This document shows positions 9,722 through 21,008 of a DNA stretch of 64,000 bases, in pieces (position 1 is the stretch's first letter; each line of letters begins with the position of its first letter). The stretch is from Candidatus Photodesmus blepharonis (GTDB lineage Bacteria; Pseudomonadota; Gammaproteobacteria; Enterobacterales; Vibrionaceae), in the NCBI RefSeq assembly GCF_000731795.2, contig NZ_JGVK01000027.1:121249-185248 (forward strand). Direction: 5' to 3'. The notes under the pieces were generated by a model. That model worked only from the letters and a program-made list of their open reading frames with translations, made no database searches and was not told the DNA's origin. Both the position numbers and the translations under genes were made by a program.

Positions 9722-11206
9722 ATGGCCTCTGATATTACGCTTGCTCAGTTAATTTTTCCCTGGATTAAATTATCGAATACTATTTTTTCCGATTTACCTA
9801 TTCAGCGTTTGGAGTTAGATAGTCGAAAAATAATTCAAGGAGATACTTTCATTGCGCTAATTGGGTATGTTTTTGATGCCAGAAGGTTTATTGGCCATGC
9901 AATAAGTTCTGGAGCTAACATAGTCCTGGCTCAGTCTTGCTCTCAATACGCTCATGGTAGAATTGAATATATAGCTGATGTACCTATTATTTATATTAAA
10001 AATTTGAATATGCACTTGTCTGAGTTAGCTGGACGTTTTTACCAAAATAACTCAAATACTTTGATTGGTGTTACTGGAACCAATGGCAAAACAACAATTT
10101 CTCAGATCATTGTTCAATGGTTAGAATTGCTTGGGAAGAGAGCAGCTGTTATGGGTACAATAGGGAATGGTTTTTTAGATAATTTGAAAAAGACGGCTAA
10201 CACTACAGGTAATGCTTTAGAAATTCAGCATATACTAAGTGATTTAGAACAACAGGGTGCTGAGTACACTGCATTAGAGCTATCTTCTCATGGATTACAA
10301 GAAGGAAGAGTAGGTGCATTAAAATTTTCTGCAGGTATATTTTCCAATTTAAGTCGCGATCATTTAGATTATCACGCTAACATGCGAGAATATGCTGAAG
10401 CAAAATTTTCTCTCTTTAGCAAACATTCTTGTCAGCAAATAATCATCAATGCTGATGACAAAATAGGCTCTTCATGGTTGAAACGTTTACCAAACGCATT
10501 AGCAGTTTGTCTTTCTACATCTCCTACTACTTCAAGCTCTGTTTTTACTCAATTAGTCGAGTATTCTAATTCTGGTATTAAAATTTCTTTTTCTGGTAAG
10601 TATGGAAAAGGTGTATTATCGGCTCCGTTTATTGGTGCGTTTAATGCTTCGAATTTATTATTAGCTTTTTCTTGTTTATTGGCTCTTGGTTTCGATAAAA
10701 AAAAATTGATTGAAAGTTCCTCTAAATTAGTACCGGTTATAGGACGTATGGAGTTATTTCAAGCGTCAGGTAAAGCTAAGGTTGTTGTTGATTATGCGCA
10801 TACACCTGATGCGTTGAAAAAAGCTCTCATAGCGTTGCGTACCCATTGTTCCGGTCATTTGTGGGTAATTTTAGGTTGTGGTGGAGAACGAGATAGAGGC
10901 AAGCGTCCAATTATGGCTGCAATCGTAGAAAAACGAGCGGATAAGATTGTCCTAACCGATGATAATCCTCGTGGTGAATCGCCACAATTGATTATTGAAG
11001 ATATGCTTAAAGGTTTGAAATATCCCTTACTTGCTTATGTTGAACATCATCGTTATGAAGCAATACGTTTTGCACTAAGTCAAGCGAAGGGAAAAGATAT
11101 TATTCTTTTAGCAGGTAAAGGTCATGAAGATTATCAAGTTATGGCTAATGAGAGAATACATTACTCTGATCGCGAATCTGTGCGGCAGCTATTAGGAATT
11201 AATTGA
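9722..11206 (+). CDS. murE: UDP-MurNAc-tripeptide ligase MurE
   Basis: Cytoplasmic ATP-dependent ligase adding the third stem residue to UDP-MurNAc-L-Ala-D-Glu. The P-loop GVTGTNGKTT is near residues 115-124. The DNPRGE motif near residue 419 is the signature of meso-diaminopimelate-specific enzymes (lysine enzymes differ there), so the wall is DAP-type. This agrees with dapB downstream in the window. At 494 residues it is full length. The ATG at 9722 has only a weak ribosome site, 19 bp after ftsI. Its stop overlaps the murF ATG. Confidence 0.97.
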   Translation: MASDITLAQLIFPWIKLSNTIFSDLPIQRLELDSRKIIQGDTFIALIGYVFDARRFIGHAISSGANIVLAQSCSQYAHGRIEYIADVPIIYIKNLNMHLSELAGRFYQNNSNTLIGVTGTNGKTTISQIIVQWLELLGKRAAVMGTIGNGFLDNLKKTANTTGNALEIQHILSDLEQQGAEYTALELSSHGLQEGRVGALKFSAGIFSNLSRDHLDYHANMREYAEAKFSLFSKHSCQQIIINADDKIGSSWLKRLPNALAVCLSTSPTTSSSVFTQLVEYSNSGIKISFSGKYGKGVLSAPFIGAFNASNLLLAFSCLLALGFDKKKLIESSSKLVPVIGRMELFQASGKAKVVVDYAHTPDALKKALIALRTHCSGHLWVILGCGGERDRGKRPIMAAIVEKRADKIVLTDDNPRGESPQLIIEDMLKGLKYPLLAYVEHHRYEAIRFALSQAKGKDIILLAGKGHEDYQVMANERIHYSDRESVRQLLGIN

Positions 11207-12582
11207 TGATTACAGTTTCCTTAAAGCAGTTGTCTAATCTGCTGAACGGATATCTTATTGGAAAAGATCTTAAAATTTCAGATGTTTCAACTGATAGTCG
11301 TAGTGTCGTTCGTGATGCATTATTTGTAGCCTTAGTTGGTAAAAATTTTGATGCGAATGATTTTGTTTACCAAGCAGTAGGCAAGGGTGCTAAGGCGTTA
11401 TTGGTTAATAAGCCATTCAATGTTTCTGTGCCACAGTTAGTTGTAAGAGACACAACACTTGCGTTAGGACAGCTGGGAGCTTGGGTTCATCAAAATTGTG
11501 GGATGCCGACAGTTGCTATTACTGGAAGTTGTGGTAAAACCACCGTGAAAGAGATGTTAGTGAATATTTTATTAAAACAAGGTCGAGTTCTTTTCACGAT
11601 TGGAAATTTTAATAATGAAATAGGTGTTCCTATGACTTTATTGCGTTCAACACCACAAGATGATTATGCTGTTATTGAACTTGGTTCGAATCACATTGGT
11701 GAAATAGCCTATACTGTATCTTTAGTTCAACCTGATATTGCATTAGTGAACAATGTAGGTGCAGCACATTTGGAAGGTTTTGGTTCTATTGAAGGAGTAA
11801 AGTGTGCAAAAGGAGAAATTTACCAAGGATTAAAATCAGGTTCAGTTGCTATAGTAAATTTAGATAGCAATGGTGGTCAATGTTGGGAGCCTTTTCTATT
11901 AGATAAAAAGGTTATCACTTTTTCTAAGCATAATAAAAATGCGGATGTATATGCATCTCGAATTACTCTTGATATTGATGGAAAGGCTCAGTTTTGTCTC
12001 CATACTCCCCAGGGAACTTGTGATATTCAGTTAAGCGTAGTTGGGAAACATAATGTTTCTAATGCGCTTGCTGCAAGTTCTCTGGCCCTGCAATTTGGGA
12101 TTGATTTATCTGAAATTAGATGTGGTTTACTACGTCTAGTTAAAGTAAAAGGTCGTGTTGAACTCATTAAATTAACAGAGAAAATTAAGCTTATTGATGA
12201 TACTTATAATGCTAGTGTCCCTTCTATGAAAGCTTCGGTTGATTTATTAGGCGTTTTTGAAGGTTTACGTTGGCTAATTTTGGGTAACATGACAGAGTTA
12301 GGAAGTGAAAGTCTTACACTTCATCGTCAAGTTGGAGAATATGCTGCTTCATTCAATTTTGAGTATGTTCTCACGTATGGTAGTGATGTAAAATTAATTA
12401 GCGATATTTGTCATGGATTACATTTTGATACTTACGGAAATATGGTTACATACATAAAACATAAGATCGAGAAACATAATGATAAGCGTCATACTTTATT
12501 ATTTAAAGGGGCTAATAGTGTTGAAATGAATAAACTAGTGCTTTTATTAAGGAGAAGCATCAATGCTCATTTGGCTTTCTAA
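11206..12582 (+). CDS. murF: UDP-MurNAc-tripeptide D-Ala-D-Ala ligase MurF
   Basis: Last cytoplasmic stem-peptide ligase; attaches D-Ala-D-Ala to UDP-MurNAc-tripeptide. The P-loop [14 protein letters not shown] lies near residues 103-116. The Mur central-domain motifs [12 protein letters not shown] and [12 protein letters not shown] follow, then the [17 protein letters not shown] segment of the C-terminal domain. I start it at the ATG at 11206, which overlaps the murE stop; an in-frame TTG one codon earlier is less likely. Length is 458 residues. Its 3' end overlaps mraY by 20 bp, showing tight packing. Confidence 0.97.
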   Translation: MITVSLKQLSNLLNGYLIGKDLKISDVSTDSRSVVRDALFVALVGKNFDANDFVYQAVGKGAKALLVNKPFNVSVPQLVVRDTTLALGQLGAWVHQNCGMPTVAITGSCGKTTVKEMLVNILLKQGRVLFTIGNFNNEIGVPMTLLRSTPQDDYAVIELGSNHIGEIAYTVSLVQPDIALVNNVGAAHLEGFGSIEGVKCAKGEIYQGLKSGSVAIVNLDSNGGQCWEPFLLDKKVITFSKHNKNADVYASRITLDIDGKAQFCLHTPQGTCDIQLSVVGKHNVSNALAASSLALQFGIDLSEIRCGLLRLVKVKGRVELIKLTEKIKLIDDTYNASVPSMKASVDLLGVFEGLRWLILGNMTELGSESLTLHRQVGEYAASFNFEYVLTYGSDVKLISDICHGLHFDTYGNMVTYIKHKIEKHNDKRHTLLFKGANSVEMNKLVLLLRRSINAHLAF

Positions 12583-13645
12583 GTTATTACAGCCATATTT
12601 TTCCTTTTTTAGGTTGTTTGAATATTTATCATTTCGAGCGATTGTTAGCGTTTTAACTGCGTTAATGATTTCGTTGTTGATGGGACCTCATTTGATTAGG
12701 AGCTTGAGATTACTTCAGATTGGTCAGGTTGTTCGTACTAACGGCCCTAAATCGCATTTTAGCAAGCGTGATCGACCAACAATGGGTGGAATAATGCTTC
12801 TTGTTTCTATTATTGTTACAGTTTTACTTTGGACGGATTTATCGAACCTTTATGTATGGTCTGTTCTTTTTGTTTTAGTTGGATATGGAGCTGTTGGATT
12901 TGTAGATGATTATCGTAAAGTAGTGAGCAAAAACACTGATGGTTTACTTGCCCCTTGGAAGTATTTTTGGCAATCAATGATTGCTTTAACTTTAGCATCA
13001 CTGCTTTACGCTTATGGTAAAAACACCGTTGCTACACAATTGGTCATCCCTTTCTTTAAGGAATTACTACCACAGCTTGGGTTGGGATACATTGTATTAA
13101 CTTATTTTGTCATTGTTGGAACAAGCAATGCAGTAAATTTGACTGATGGTTTAGACGGACTAGCCATTATGCCAACTGTCTTAGTATCTGCTGGTTTTGC
13201 TGCTATCGCTTGGGCAACTGGTAATGTAAATTTTTCTAATTATTTACACATTCCCTATATTCCTCAAACTTCGGAACTAGTTGTTGTATGCACAGCTGTT
13301 GTTGGTTCTGGTCTAGGTTTTTTATGGTTTAATACTTATCCGGCACAGCTGTTTATGGGGGATGTTGGCTCATTAGCGCTCGGCGGGGCTTTAGGGATTA
13401 TTGCTGTACTAGTTCGTCAGGAGTTTGTTTTGATCGTTATGGGCGGCGTTTTTGTAATGGAAATATTATCAGTGATTTTGCAGGTAGGTTCGTATAAATT
13501 ACGTGGTCAGCGTATTTTTCGTATGGCGCCTATTCATCATCATTACGAACTCAAAGGTTTGCCTGAACCACGTGTAATTGTTCGATTTTGGATCGTATCA
13601 ATTGTTTTGGTTTTAATTGGTTTAGCAACCTTAAAAATTCGATAG
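12563..13645 (+). CDS. mraY: Phospho-MurNAc-pentapeptide translocase MraY
   Basis: Integral inner-membrane enzyme that transfers phospho-MurNAc-pentapeptide to undecaprenyl phosphate, making lipid I. About ten hydrophobic helices are visible. The family motifs are [16 protein letters not shown] (near residue 60), FVDDYRKV (aspartate pair near 115), [10 protein letters not shown] (near 195), [13 protein letters not shown] (near 265) and the histidine motif [11 protein letters not shown] (near 325). Length (360) is exactly usual. The start at ATG 12563 lies inside the murF 3' end. Confidence 0.97.
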   Translation: MLIWLSKLLQPYFSFFRLFEYLSFRAIVSVLTALMISLLMGPHLIRSLRLLQIGQVVRTNGPKSHFSKRDRPTMGGIMLLVSIIVTVLLWTDLSNLYVWSVLFVLVGYGAVGFVDDYRKVVSKNTDGLLAPWKYFWQSMIALTLASLLYAYGKNTVATQLVIPFFKELLPQLGLGYIVLTYFVIVGTSNAVNLTDGLDGLAIMPTVLVSAGFAAIAWATGNVNFSNYLHIPYIPQTSELVVVCTAVVGSGLGFLWFNTYPAQLFMGDVGSLALGGALGIIAVLVRQEFVLIVMGGVFVMEILSVILQVGSYKLRGQRIFRMAPIHHHYELKGLPEPRVIVRFWIVSIVLVLIGLATLKIR

Positions 13646-13690
13646 AAGCACGTTTTTATACCTGACAAATCACTCTGTTGGATTAGCGCA

Positions 13691-15028
13691 ATGAACCGTT
13701 GGAAAACAATTAAAAATGTAGTAGTAGTTGGACTTGGTGTTACTGGTCTTTCCGTCGTTAATCACTTAAAGAAATTGCCTAAAAGGTTATTGATTAGAGT
13801 GATTGATACTAGGATGGATCCTCCAGGCAAAGAGAATCTTCCAGATTCAATAGAGTTAAATGAAGGTGGATGGAATTGTGATTGGTTATTTAGCGCTGAT
13901 ATAATTGTAGTTAATCCAGGAGTTTCTCTTTCTACAATAGAAATTAAGCAGGCAGTTGCACAAGGAATCCCTGTTGTTGGTGATATTGAGCTTTTTGCAT
14001 GGCAGGTAATAAATAAGCCTATTATTGCTATCACGGGTTCAAATGGTAAAAGTACAGTCGCTGATTTAACCGGAAAAATAGCAAAGGAAAATGGGCTGAA
14101 AGTTGCGGTTGGTGGGAATATTGGTACCCCAGCTTTGGATTTAATTGAGGATGAAGTTGAGCTGTACGTTTTAGAGATATCAAGTTTTCAATTAGAAACT
14201 ACCTCAAGTTTACAGTTAGTTGCTGCTGCATTTTTAAATTTCTCAGAAGATCATTTAGATCGTTATCGATGTATAACAGATTATCGTCAAGCTAAATTGC
14301 GCATTTTTAATCATGCTAAAGCATGTGTTGTTAATGGAGATGATTCGCAAACTTTCCCGGATAATTTCTCTAAAAAATTACTTGTATTTGGATTTAATCA
14401 ATCGTTTTTTTTTGGTGTTCGTAAATATGGTGCGCAGGAGTTTTTAACTGTACATAATGAACCAGTAATTGCCTCTAGTTCACTTTCTCTTGTTGGTCGC
14501 CACAATGTTGCTAACGTTTTGGCTTCTTTGGCATTGCTATCAGAAATCGGTGTGGACTACAGTAAAGCTGTGGATGTGCTCAAATCCTATAGAGGTTTAA
14601 AGCATTGCTGTCAAGTTATTGTGGATAAATTCGGAATCAAATGGATCAATAATTCAAAAGCTACTAACGTTGCTGCTACTTTGGCAGCCTTATCTGGTAT
14701 AGAGTGTCAAGGGACTTTATATTTATTGCTTGGTGGTGATAGTAAGGGTGCTGATCTTTCTGAGTTAAAATTAGTATTAGCAAGTTTAGATGTAAAATTG
14801 TGTTGTTTTGGCGTTGATGGAGGCAAGTTTATGTTCTTACATCCATCTGCTAGTTTATACAATTCGATGGAGTCTATTGTGATTGCAATAGATGCAAGTT
14901 TAAAAGAGGGTGATGTAGTAATGTTATCACCGTCTTGTTCTAGCTTGGATCAATTTAAAAATTTTTCGGAGAGAGGTGAGATATTTGAAAAACTTGCCAA
15001 AAATAGTCTTAGACTGAGTGATAATTAA
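13691..15028 (+). CDS. murD: UDP-MurNAc-L-Ala D-glutamate ligase MurD
   Basis: Adds D-glutamate to UDP-MurNAc-L-alanine. An N-terminal Rossmann-like domain ([16 protein letters not shown]) is followed by the P-loop [14 protein letters not shown] near residue 115. The Mur [10 protein letters not shown] stretch is near 186, and [11 protein letters not shown] and [12 protein letters not shown] are in the C-terminal part. The C-terminal [19 protein letters not shown] motif is nearly canonical; the usual SPACAS has become SPSCSS. At 445 residues it is full length. The 3' end overlaps a possible ftsW start by 11 bp. Confidence 0.96.
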   Translation: MNRWKTIKNVVVVGLGVTGLSVVNHLKKLPKRLLIRVIDTRMDPPGKENLPDSIELNEGGWNCDWLFSADIIVVNPGVSLSTIEIKQAVAQGIPVVGDIELFAWQVINKPIIAITGSNGKSTVADLTGKIAKENGLKVAVGGNIGTPALDLIEDEVELYVLEISSFQLETTSSLQLVAAAFLNFSEDHLDRYRCITDYRQAKLRIFNHAKACVVNGDDSQTFPDNFSKKLLVFGFNQSFFFGVRKYGAQEFLTVHNEPVIASSSLSLVGRHNVANVLASLALLSEIGVDYSKAVDVLKSYRGLKHCCQVIVDKFGIKWINNSKATNVAATLAALSGIECQGTLYLLLGGDSKGADLSELKLVLASLDVKLCCFGVDGGKFMFLHPSASLYNSMESIVIAIDASLKEGDVVMLSPSCSSLDQFKNFSERGEIFEKLAKNSLRLSDN

Positions 15029-16229
15029 GATGCTGTTAAAAACCTTTTCCAAGCTGAAAACGTTTTTTGTTTATCCTTATAGTTCTAAGCTCATTTTTGA
15101 CAGACAGTTGGTATGGATTTCACTCTGCTTAATGATGATAGGTTTACTTGTTGTAGCTTCTGCTTCTGTTCCGATCAGTATACGTCTAACAAATCGTCCT
15201 TTCTATTTTATGTTTCGTCATTCAGTATTTTTAATTTTAGCCTTGTTTATATCAGCGGTAATTTTGCAAATTTCATTGCACTATTGGTTTAAGTATAGTT
15301 CAATTTTGCTTGCTATCTCATTCCTTTTCTTAGTATTTGTATTGGTCATGGGAAAATCAGTCAATGGTGCATCTCGATGGATTTCTTTAGGTGTGTTCAA
15401 TTTTCAACCTGCAGAAGTTGCTAAGCTTTCCTTATTTGTATTTATGGCAGGATATTTAGTTCGTAAACAACAAGAAGTGCAAGAAACTTTCTTTGGTGGA
15501 TTTATGAAGCCTATGATAGTGTTTGCATCTTTAGCTATTTTATTACTTGGTCAGCCAGATTTTGGAACAATAATTGTGATGTTAGTTACTTTATTTGGTA
15601 TGCTTTTCATTGCAGGAGCAAAGATATCACAATTTATTGCACTTATGGTTTCCGGAGTTATAGCTATTATTGCTTTAATAGTGGCTAAGCCTTATCGTAT
15701 GCAGAGAATTACTTCCTTCTTAGATCCTTGGCAAGATCCATTTGGAAGTGGCTATCAGTTGACTCAGTCATTAATGGCATTTGGTCGTGGTGCCTGGTTT
15801 GGTCAGGGATTAGGAAATTCAGTTCAAAAACTTGAGTATTTGCCAGAAGCTCACACTGATTTTGTACTTGCAGTGTTAGCTGAAGAGCTAGGCTTTGTCG
15901 GTGTTGTTTTAGTTCTTATGTTAATTTTCGTTTTGGTTATGAAAGCTATTTTTATTGGTGAGCAAGCTTTTAAAAATAACCAATTTTTTAGTGGTTATTT
16001 GGCGTTTGGCATTGGTATTTGGTTTGCGTTTCAAACATTAGTTAATGTAGGTGCTGTTGTAGGTATCATTCCGACTAAAGGGCTTACGTTACCATTGATT
16101 AGTTATGGTGGTTCAAGCTTAATTGTTATGTCTATTGCAATATCTATCTTGTTGCGTATTGACTACGAATGTAGGTTTTTGCTCCAGAATGGTTATTCTG
16201 CAGATAAAAAAATTAATGAAAAAGAATAA
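15018..16229 (+). CDS. ftsW: Septal peptidoglycan polymerase FtsW
   Basis: SEDS-family glycosyltransferase that polymerises lipid II at the septum as partner of FtsI. About ten membrane helices are visible. Conserved landmarks are [30 protein letters not shown], the long loop [39 protein letters not shown] and the terminal [20 protein letters not shown]. Two starts are possible, GTG at 15018 and ATG at 15030; neither has a strong ribosome site and both precede the conserved FDRQLVW region. Length is about 400 residues. Its 3' end overlaps murG by 14 bp. Confidence 0.96.
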   Translation: MIIKMLLKTFSKLKTFFVYPYSSKLIFDRQLVWISLCLMMIGLLVVASASVPISIRLTNRPFYFMFRHSVFLILALFISAVILQISLHYWFKYSSILLAISFLFLVFVLVMGKSVNGASRWISLGVFNFQPAEVAKLSLFVFMAGYLVRKQQEVQETFFGGFMKPMIVFASLAILLLGQPDFGTIIVMLVTLFGMLFIAGAKISQFIALMVSGVIAIIALIVAKPYRMQRITSFLDPWQDPFGSGYQLTQSLMAFGRGAWFGQGLGNSVQKLEYLPEAHTDFVLAVLAEELGFVGVVLVLMLIFVLVMKAIFIGEQAFKNNQFFSGYLAFGIGIWFAFQTLVNVGAVVGIIPTKGLTLPLISYGGSSLIVMSIAISILLRIDYECRFLLQNGYSADKKINEKE

Positions 16230-17277
16230 AAAAATAATGGTAATGGCTGGAGGAACTGGGGGACATGTGTTCTCAGGACTGGTCTTTGCTAAAAAACTTC
16301 AACGACGAGGTTGGAAAGTTTTTTGGCTTGGTAGCGCTGACCGTATTGAAGCAGATTTGATACCGAAGCAGGGTATTGAAATTAGTTTTATAAAAATCAG
16401 TAGTTTTTCAGAACAAGGGGTTTTGAATTTACTTAAAGTGTTCTTCCAGATTTTTTTATCAATTATAAAAACTAGGAAGTATATCAAAAGTTGGCAACCT
16501 GATGTGGTACTTGGTATGGGAGGATATATTAGTGGACCAGGAGGAATTGCTGCTTGGTTAAGCGGCGTTCCTTTAGTGTTACATGAACAAAATATGGTCG
16601 CTGGTTTAACGAATAAATGGCTAGCAAAAATTGCTAAGAAGGTTTTTCAAGCTTTTCCGGGTGCATTTTCGGCAGCAGAAGTGGTAGGTAATCCAGTGCG
16701 TGCCGAAGTAACGGAATTAGATTTTCCACGAGATCGTATGAAAGGACGAATTGGTCCTATTCGTATTTTAGTGATAGGGGGTAGTCAAGGATCACGAATC
16801 CTAAATGAAATCATGCCTAAAGTAATGTTTAAGCTGGGTAACGGTTATTGTGTTTTGCATCAAACTGGAAGGGGTGAGCAAAAAAGTGTTCTTGAATCTT
16901 ATTTACAGGCTGATGTTACACAGAGTGAAGTAGTTGAGTTTATTGATAATATAGCACAAGCTTACGATTGGGCAGATCTATTGATATCTCGTTCTGGTGC
17001 TTTAACTATATCTGAGGTTTTAGTTGCTGGTATCGGAGCTATTTTTATTCCATTGACTCATAAGGATTGCCATCAAGTGCTTCATGCTAAGTATTTAGTA
17101 GAATGTGGTGCAGCAAAATTAATTGAGCAGTCAACATTAACTGTGCATGCTCTCGTTGATGAGATTGTTATGCTAAACAGAGAGCTTCTTATTGAAATGG
17201 CTAGTAATGCTCGCAAAGCAGCAAAGTTTGGAGCTGAAGAAATAGTGGCCGATGCAATTATTGCTTTAGCAAAGTGA
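16216..17277 (+). CDS. murG: Lipid II synthase MurG
   Basis: Peripheral inner-membrane GT28 glycosyltransferase that adds GlcNAc to lipid I to give lipid II. The ATG at 16216 places the glycine-rich loop [12 protein letters not shown] at residues 8-19, as expected, and gives 353 residues; the frame stays open further upstream inside ftsW but that part is not MurG. Other motifs are [13 protein letters not shown], the acceptor-site [24 protein letters not shown] and the donor-site [12 protein letters not shown]. All catalytic regions look intact. Confidence 0.97.
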   Translation: MKKNKKIMVMAGGTGGHVFSGLVFAKKLQRRGWKVFWLGSADRIEADLIPKQGIEISFIKISSFSEQGVLNLLKVFFQIFLSIIKTRKYIKSWQPDVVLGMGGYISGPGGIAAWLSGVPLVLHEQNMVAGLTNKWLAKIAKKVFQAFPGAFSAAEVVGNPVRAEVTELDFPRDRMKGRIGPIRILVIGGSQGSRILNEIMPKVMFKLGNGYCVLHQTGRGEQKSVLESYLQADVTQSEVVEFIDNIAQAYDWADLLISRSGALTISEVLVAGIGAIFIPLTHKDCHQVLHAKYLVECGAAKLIEQSTLTVHALVDEIVMLNRELLIEMASNARKAAKFGAEEIVADAIIALAK

Positions 17278-17290
17278 TGAGTTCAGATTC

Positions 17291-18760
17291 ATGATCATGA
17301 AAGGTAGTAGAGATCTGATTAAAGTGTGCGCTGTTGTTCCTGAGATGCGTCGTGTGAAATCTATTCATTTTGTTGGTATTGGTGGTGCCGGAATGAGTGG
17401 TATCGCAGAAGTGTTGCTCAATGAAGGTTATCACATCAGTGGATCGGATGTGAATGAAACTTCTATAATTAGTCGATTGATTAGTAAGGGTGCTATTTTT
17501 TATCTTGATCATCAAGCAAGCAATATAGGAAAAGCAAGCGTGGTAGTAGTTTCAACTGCTATTAGTAAACAAAATCCAGAAATTATTGCAGCTCGTAAGC
17601 GTTGTGTTCCTGTTGTTAGCCGCGCAGAAATGTTAGCTGAATTGATGCGCTTTCGCCATGGGATCGCAATTGCAGGAACTCATGGAAAGACCACTACTAC
17701 CGCCTTAGTTACCCAAATTTACTCAGAAGCTGGATTAGATCCAACCTTTGTAAATGGTGGTTTAATTAAAAGTGCCGGTAGTAATGCTCGTTTAGGATCC
17801 AGTCGTATTCTTATTGCGGAAGCCGATGAAAGCGATGCTTCATTTTTGCATTTGCAACCTATGGTAAGTATAATTACTAATATTGAAGCTGATCATATGG
17901 ATACATATGGTGGAAATTTTGAAACCTTAAAGGAGACTTTTGTAGATTTTCTGCACAACTTACCATTTTATGGTCAAGCAATAGTATGTGTTGATGATCC
18001 TGTTCTACGTACCTTGATACCTAAAATAAGTCGTCCATTAATTACGTACGGTTTTTCAGAAGGTGCAGATGTACGGCTAGAAAATTATCATCAGCAGGGT
18101 TTGCAGAGCAAGTTTACTGTACTCCGTCGTAGCAAAAAAGATTTGGATATTACACTTAATATTCCAGGTCGTCATAATGCACTAAATGCTTTAGCAGCTA
18201 TCGCTTTAGCAACAGAGGATAACATCGACGATAAAGTAATATTGTCAGCAATGGCTAAAACTCAAGGAACTGGGCGTCGTTTTGACTATTTAGGTGAATT
18301 TAATACAGGAAAAGGGAAGGTTGTTCTTGTTGATGATTATGGGCATCATCCAACAGAAGTTAATGTTACTATTAAGGCAGCTCGCACTGGTTGGCCGGAA
18401 AAACGTTTGGTAATGATTTTTCAACCTCATCGTTATGGTCGTACTCGTGACCTGTATGATGATTTTGTTAATGTACTAGAAAAGGTTGATGTGTTGATTA
18501 TGCTTGATGTTTACGCTGCTGGTGAAAAATTCATTTTAGGTGCAGATAGTCGTTCTTTATGTCAAACAATTCGTAATCGTGGGATAGTTGCTCCAATTTT
18601 TATTGAAAAAGAAAGAATTTTACTTTCAGTTTTAGCCAATATTTTACAAGACGGTGACTTAGTGTTAACTCAAGGTGCAGGTGATATTGGTAAAGTAGCG
18701 AAGCAGCTTGCTACTCTTCAGTTAAATGTTAATAGAATGCAGTTTATATCAGAGATATAG
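17291..18760 (+). CDS. murC: UDP-N-acetylmuramate L-alanine ligase MurC
   Basis: First Mur ligase; adds L-alanine to UDP-MurNAc. The N-terminal dinucleotide-type loop [20 protein letters not shown] starts near residue 27. The P-loop [13 protein letters not shown] is near 128, followed by EADESDASF, the Mur motif [12 protein letters not shown], the C-terminal [10 protein letters not shown] and [16 protein letters not shown]. Length (489) is normal. The ATG at 17291 lies 13 bp after murG, with a second ATG two codons on. It closes the murein part of the cluster: a 176-bp gap with its own promoter separates it from ftsQ. No ddl gene lies here, which is also the vibrio arrangement. Confidence 0.97.
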   Translation: MIMKGSRDLIKVCAVVPEMRRVKSIHFVGIGGAGMSGIAEVLLNEGYHISGSDVNETSIISRLISKGAIFYLDHQASNIGKASVVVVSTAISKQNPEIIAARKRCVPVVSRAEMLAELMRFRHGIAIAGTHGKTTTTALVTQIYSEAGLDPTFVNGGLIKSAGSNARLGSSRILIAEADESDASFLHLQPMVSIITNIEADHMDTYGGNFETLKETFVDFLHNLPFYGQAIVCVDDPVLRTLIPKISRPLITYGFSEGADVRLENYHQQGLQSKFTVLRRSKKDLDITLNIPGRHNALNALAAIALATEDNIDDKVILSAMAKTQGTGRRFDYLGEFNTGKGKVVLVDDYGHHPTEVNVTIKAARTGWPEKRLVMIFQPHRYGRTRDLYDDFVNVLEKVDVLIMLDVYAAGEKFILGADSRSLCQTIRNRGIVAPIFIEKERILLSVLANILQDGDLVLTQGAGDIGKVAKQLATLQLNVNRMQFISEI

Positions 18761-18824
18761 AAATGTTTTGTGAAGTTTTGAGCAGTTTGTGTATCTCAAT
18801 CTTTTAATTTATCACTTTCTGTAT

Positions 18825-18852
18825 TTGATACTTTCAATTAGCCTAGTATAAT
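18825..18852 (+). promoter_or_regulatory. Sigma-70 promoter for ftsQ-ftsA-ftsZ
   Basis: TTGATA (18825-18830) and a perfect TATAAT (18847-18852) are separated by 16 bp. This is one of the two best promoters I found. Transcription would begin near 18859, about 78 nt before the ftsQ start, allowing ftsQAZ-lpxC to be expressed separately from the mur genes. Confidence 0.65.
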
Positions 18853-18936
18853 TACGGGTAAAAACATTAACATTGCGTGTTACTTTCTTCTTTTGAAAAA
18901 TTCAAGGGATTTAAAATCGAGCGAGGATAGCATGCT

Positions 18937-19719
18937 TTGATAAAGAATGCTTTAGGGGAAAATAGTTGTTTGTCTTATGTATCTCTAGTACAACGACATA
19001 CTCCTGGTGGCTTATTTTTGCTAGTAGTTCTAGCGTCTATTGGTTCTCTTCTTTACTCAACATTGTCATGGATGTGGGATGAGCAGCGTTTACCACTTTC
19101 TAAAATGGTACTTAAGGGTGATTTGGATTACGTTACAGCGAGGGATGTACAGCTGGCTTTTGGTCAGTTGGAAAATATTGGAACATTTATGTCTCAAGAT
19201 ATAAATATCCTGCAAAATGCTTTGTCCTCAATCCCTTGGGTGTCACATGTTTCGATTCGTAAACAATGGCCTGATACAATTAAGATTTTTTTAAGTGAAT
19301 ATAATGCTGTAGCTATTTGGAATGAAGACCGATTTTTAAATGAGAAAGGAGATGTATTTAAGGCTGATGTTGGCAAACTAAAAGGTGATCGAGTCAAACT
19401 ATATGGACCATTAAATAGTCATCAGGAAGTTTTAGCTGTTTGGAACAATGTATCACCTGTTTTTCAAGAGTTAGGTCTAAATATTGCCTCTTTAATTTTG
19501 AATGAGCGTCGCGCCTGGCAGATTATTTTGGATAATGGTATTTATCTTAAATTTGGTAAAAGATCATTAAACGAGCGAATAGAGCGTTTTTCAACGCTTT
19601 ATAAAAATTTGGGAAGTAATGCCGAACAAGTTGATTATATTGATCTAAGATATGATACCGGAGCCGCTGTTGGTTGGCTACGCAAGCAGAAGTTAGGACA
19701 AGAGAGCGCATATGAGTAA
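18937..19719 (+). CDS. ftsQ: Cell division protein FtsQ
   Basis: Bitopic divisome protein linking early and late division proteins through FtsB-FtsL. The start is TTG at 18937, chosen because GAGGA (18923-18927) lies about 10 nt before it; the nearby ATG at 18932 opens only a two-codon frame. A cytoplasmic tail is followed by one membrane helix (about residues 24-43). A POTRA domain follows, beginning LKGDLDYVTARDVQLAF, then the beta domain with VSIRKQWPDTIKIFLSEY. The end DLRYDTGAAVGWL is typical. Length (260) is normal. The 3' end overlaps ftsA by 8 bp. Confidence 0.93.
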   Translation: MIKNALGENSCLSYVSLVQRHTPGGLFLLVVLASIGSLLYSTLSWMWDEQRLPLSKMVLKGDLDYVTARDVQLAFGQLENIGTFMSQDINILQNALSSIPWVSHVSIRKQWPDTIKIFLSEYNAVAIWNEDRFLNEKGDVFKADVGKLKGDRVKLYGPLNSHQEVLAVWNNVSPVFQELGLNIASLILNERRAWQIILDNGIYLKFGKRSLNERIERFSTLYKNLGSNAEQVDYIDLRYDTGAAVGWLRKQKLGQESAYE

Positions 19720-20971
19720 GCCATCTAGTGACAATGTTATTGTCGCTCTTGATATAGGCACCGCAAACGTATCAGCTTTGCTTGGCGAGGTTTTGCCTGA
19801 TGGACAGATTAACGTTCTGGGAGCAGGTACTACTCCATCTAGAGGTATGAAAAAGGGAGGAGTTAATGATCTTGAGTCAGTTGTTAGATCTATTCAACGA
19901 GCAGTAGACAAGGCTGAATTAATGGCAGAATATCAAATTAGTGATGTGTTTTTATCACTTTCTGATTCTCATATTGCAAGTCGAATAGAAAAGGGTATGG
20001 GCACGATTTCAGATCAAGAAGTGTCTCAAGAAGATATGGATCGTGCAATTCATACGGCTAAATCAATAAAGATCGGCAATGAGCAAAGAATTTTGCACGT
20101 GATCCCACAAGAATTTACCATTGATTCTCAAGACGGTATTAGAAATCCACTTGGACTTTCTGGTTTTCGTATAGAAGTAAGTGTTCATCTTATATCTTGT
20201 CATAGCGCTATGGCTAGAAATATTATTAAAGCTGTTGAAAGCTGTGGACTTAAAGTTGACCAACTTGTGTATTCAGGTTTAGCTGCTAGTAATGCTGTTA
20301 TTACTGATGATGAACGTGAACTTGGTGTGTGTGTAGTTGATATTGGTGCTGGCACGATGGATGTATCTATTTGGACTGGTGGTTTTTTTCGTCATACTGA
20401 AGTTTTTTCTTATGCAGGTAATGCGGTTACTAGTGATATTGCGTTTGCATTTGGTATGTCTCTTAGCAGTGCTGAAGAAGTTAAAATTAAATATGGTTGT
20501 GCAATGAGCGAAATGATTCGTAAAGGTGACACAATTAATGTTCCAAGTATTGGTGGTCGTGTGTGTAGCTTAGAAAGACAGACATTGTCTGAGGTGATAG
20601 AAGCACGCTATACTGAACTAATGGGTTTAGTTAATCAGACTATTGATGTAGTTCAAAGTAAGTTACGTGACGATGGTGTTAAACATTATCTTTCAGCTGG
20701 TGTTGTTTTTACTGGAGGGGCTTCCCAAATAGATGGTTTGGCAGAATGTGCTGAACGGGTATTTCGTAATCAAGTTAGAGTTTGTAAGCCACTAAAAGTT
20801 GCTACTTCAACGGATTGCGTCAAAGAACCATATCATTCTACAGTGGTCGGTTTGCTTCATTATGCGAAAGATAATCAAGTAAGCGAGGATGTTGGATGTA
20901 GTGCATTCAAACCTCAGTTTGTGTTGAATTTTTTTGGTCGTTTGCGTAGTTGGATAAAAAAAGAGTTTTAA
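19712..20971 (+). CDS. ftsA: Cell division actin-like protein FtsA
   Basis: Actin-fold ATPase that tethers FtsZ to the inner membrane and recruits late division proteins. The phosphate-1 motif VALDIGTANVSAL lies at residues 11-23. The phosphate-2 motif VVDIGAGTMDVSIW is near 208, and VVFTGGASQIDGL near 331 is the adenosine motif. The C-terminus RLRSWIKKEF is the amphipathic membrane-targeting helix, so the protein should bind membrane. Length (419) is normal. The start overlaps the ftsQ end. Confidence 0.97.
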   Translation: MSKPSSDNVIVALDIGTANVSALLGEVLPDGQINVLGAGTTPSRGMKKGGVNDLESVVRSIQRAVDKAELMAEYQISDVFLSLSDSHIASRIEKGMGTISDQEVSQEDMDRAIHTAKSIKIGNEQRILHVIPQEFTIDSQDGIRNPLGLSGFRIEVSVHLISCHSAMARNIIKAVESCGLKVDQLVYSGLAASNAVITDDERELGVCVVDIGAGTMDVSIWTGGFFRHTEVFSYAGNAVTSDIAFAFGMSLSSAEEVKIKYGCAMSEMIRKGDTINVPSIGGRVCSLERQTLSEVIEARYTELMGLVNQTIDVVQSKLRDDGVKHYLSAGVVFTGGASQIDGLAECAERVFRNQVRVCKPLKVATSTDCVKEPYHSTVVGLLHYAKDNQVSEDVGCSAFKPQFVLNFFGRLRSWIKKEF

Positions 20972-21008
20972 TCTGGTCTAGAAAGAAATAGAAAAACGGA
21001 GATAACAC

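Noticed and set aside
18761-18800. A ddl gene expected between murC and ftsQ
   Set aside because: Its absence is normal in vibrios, where ddl lies elsewhere; the gap is too small and shows no remnant.
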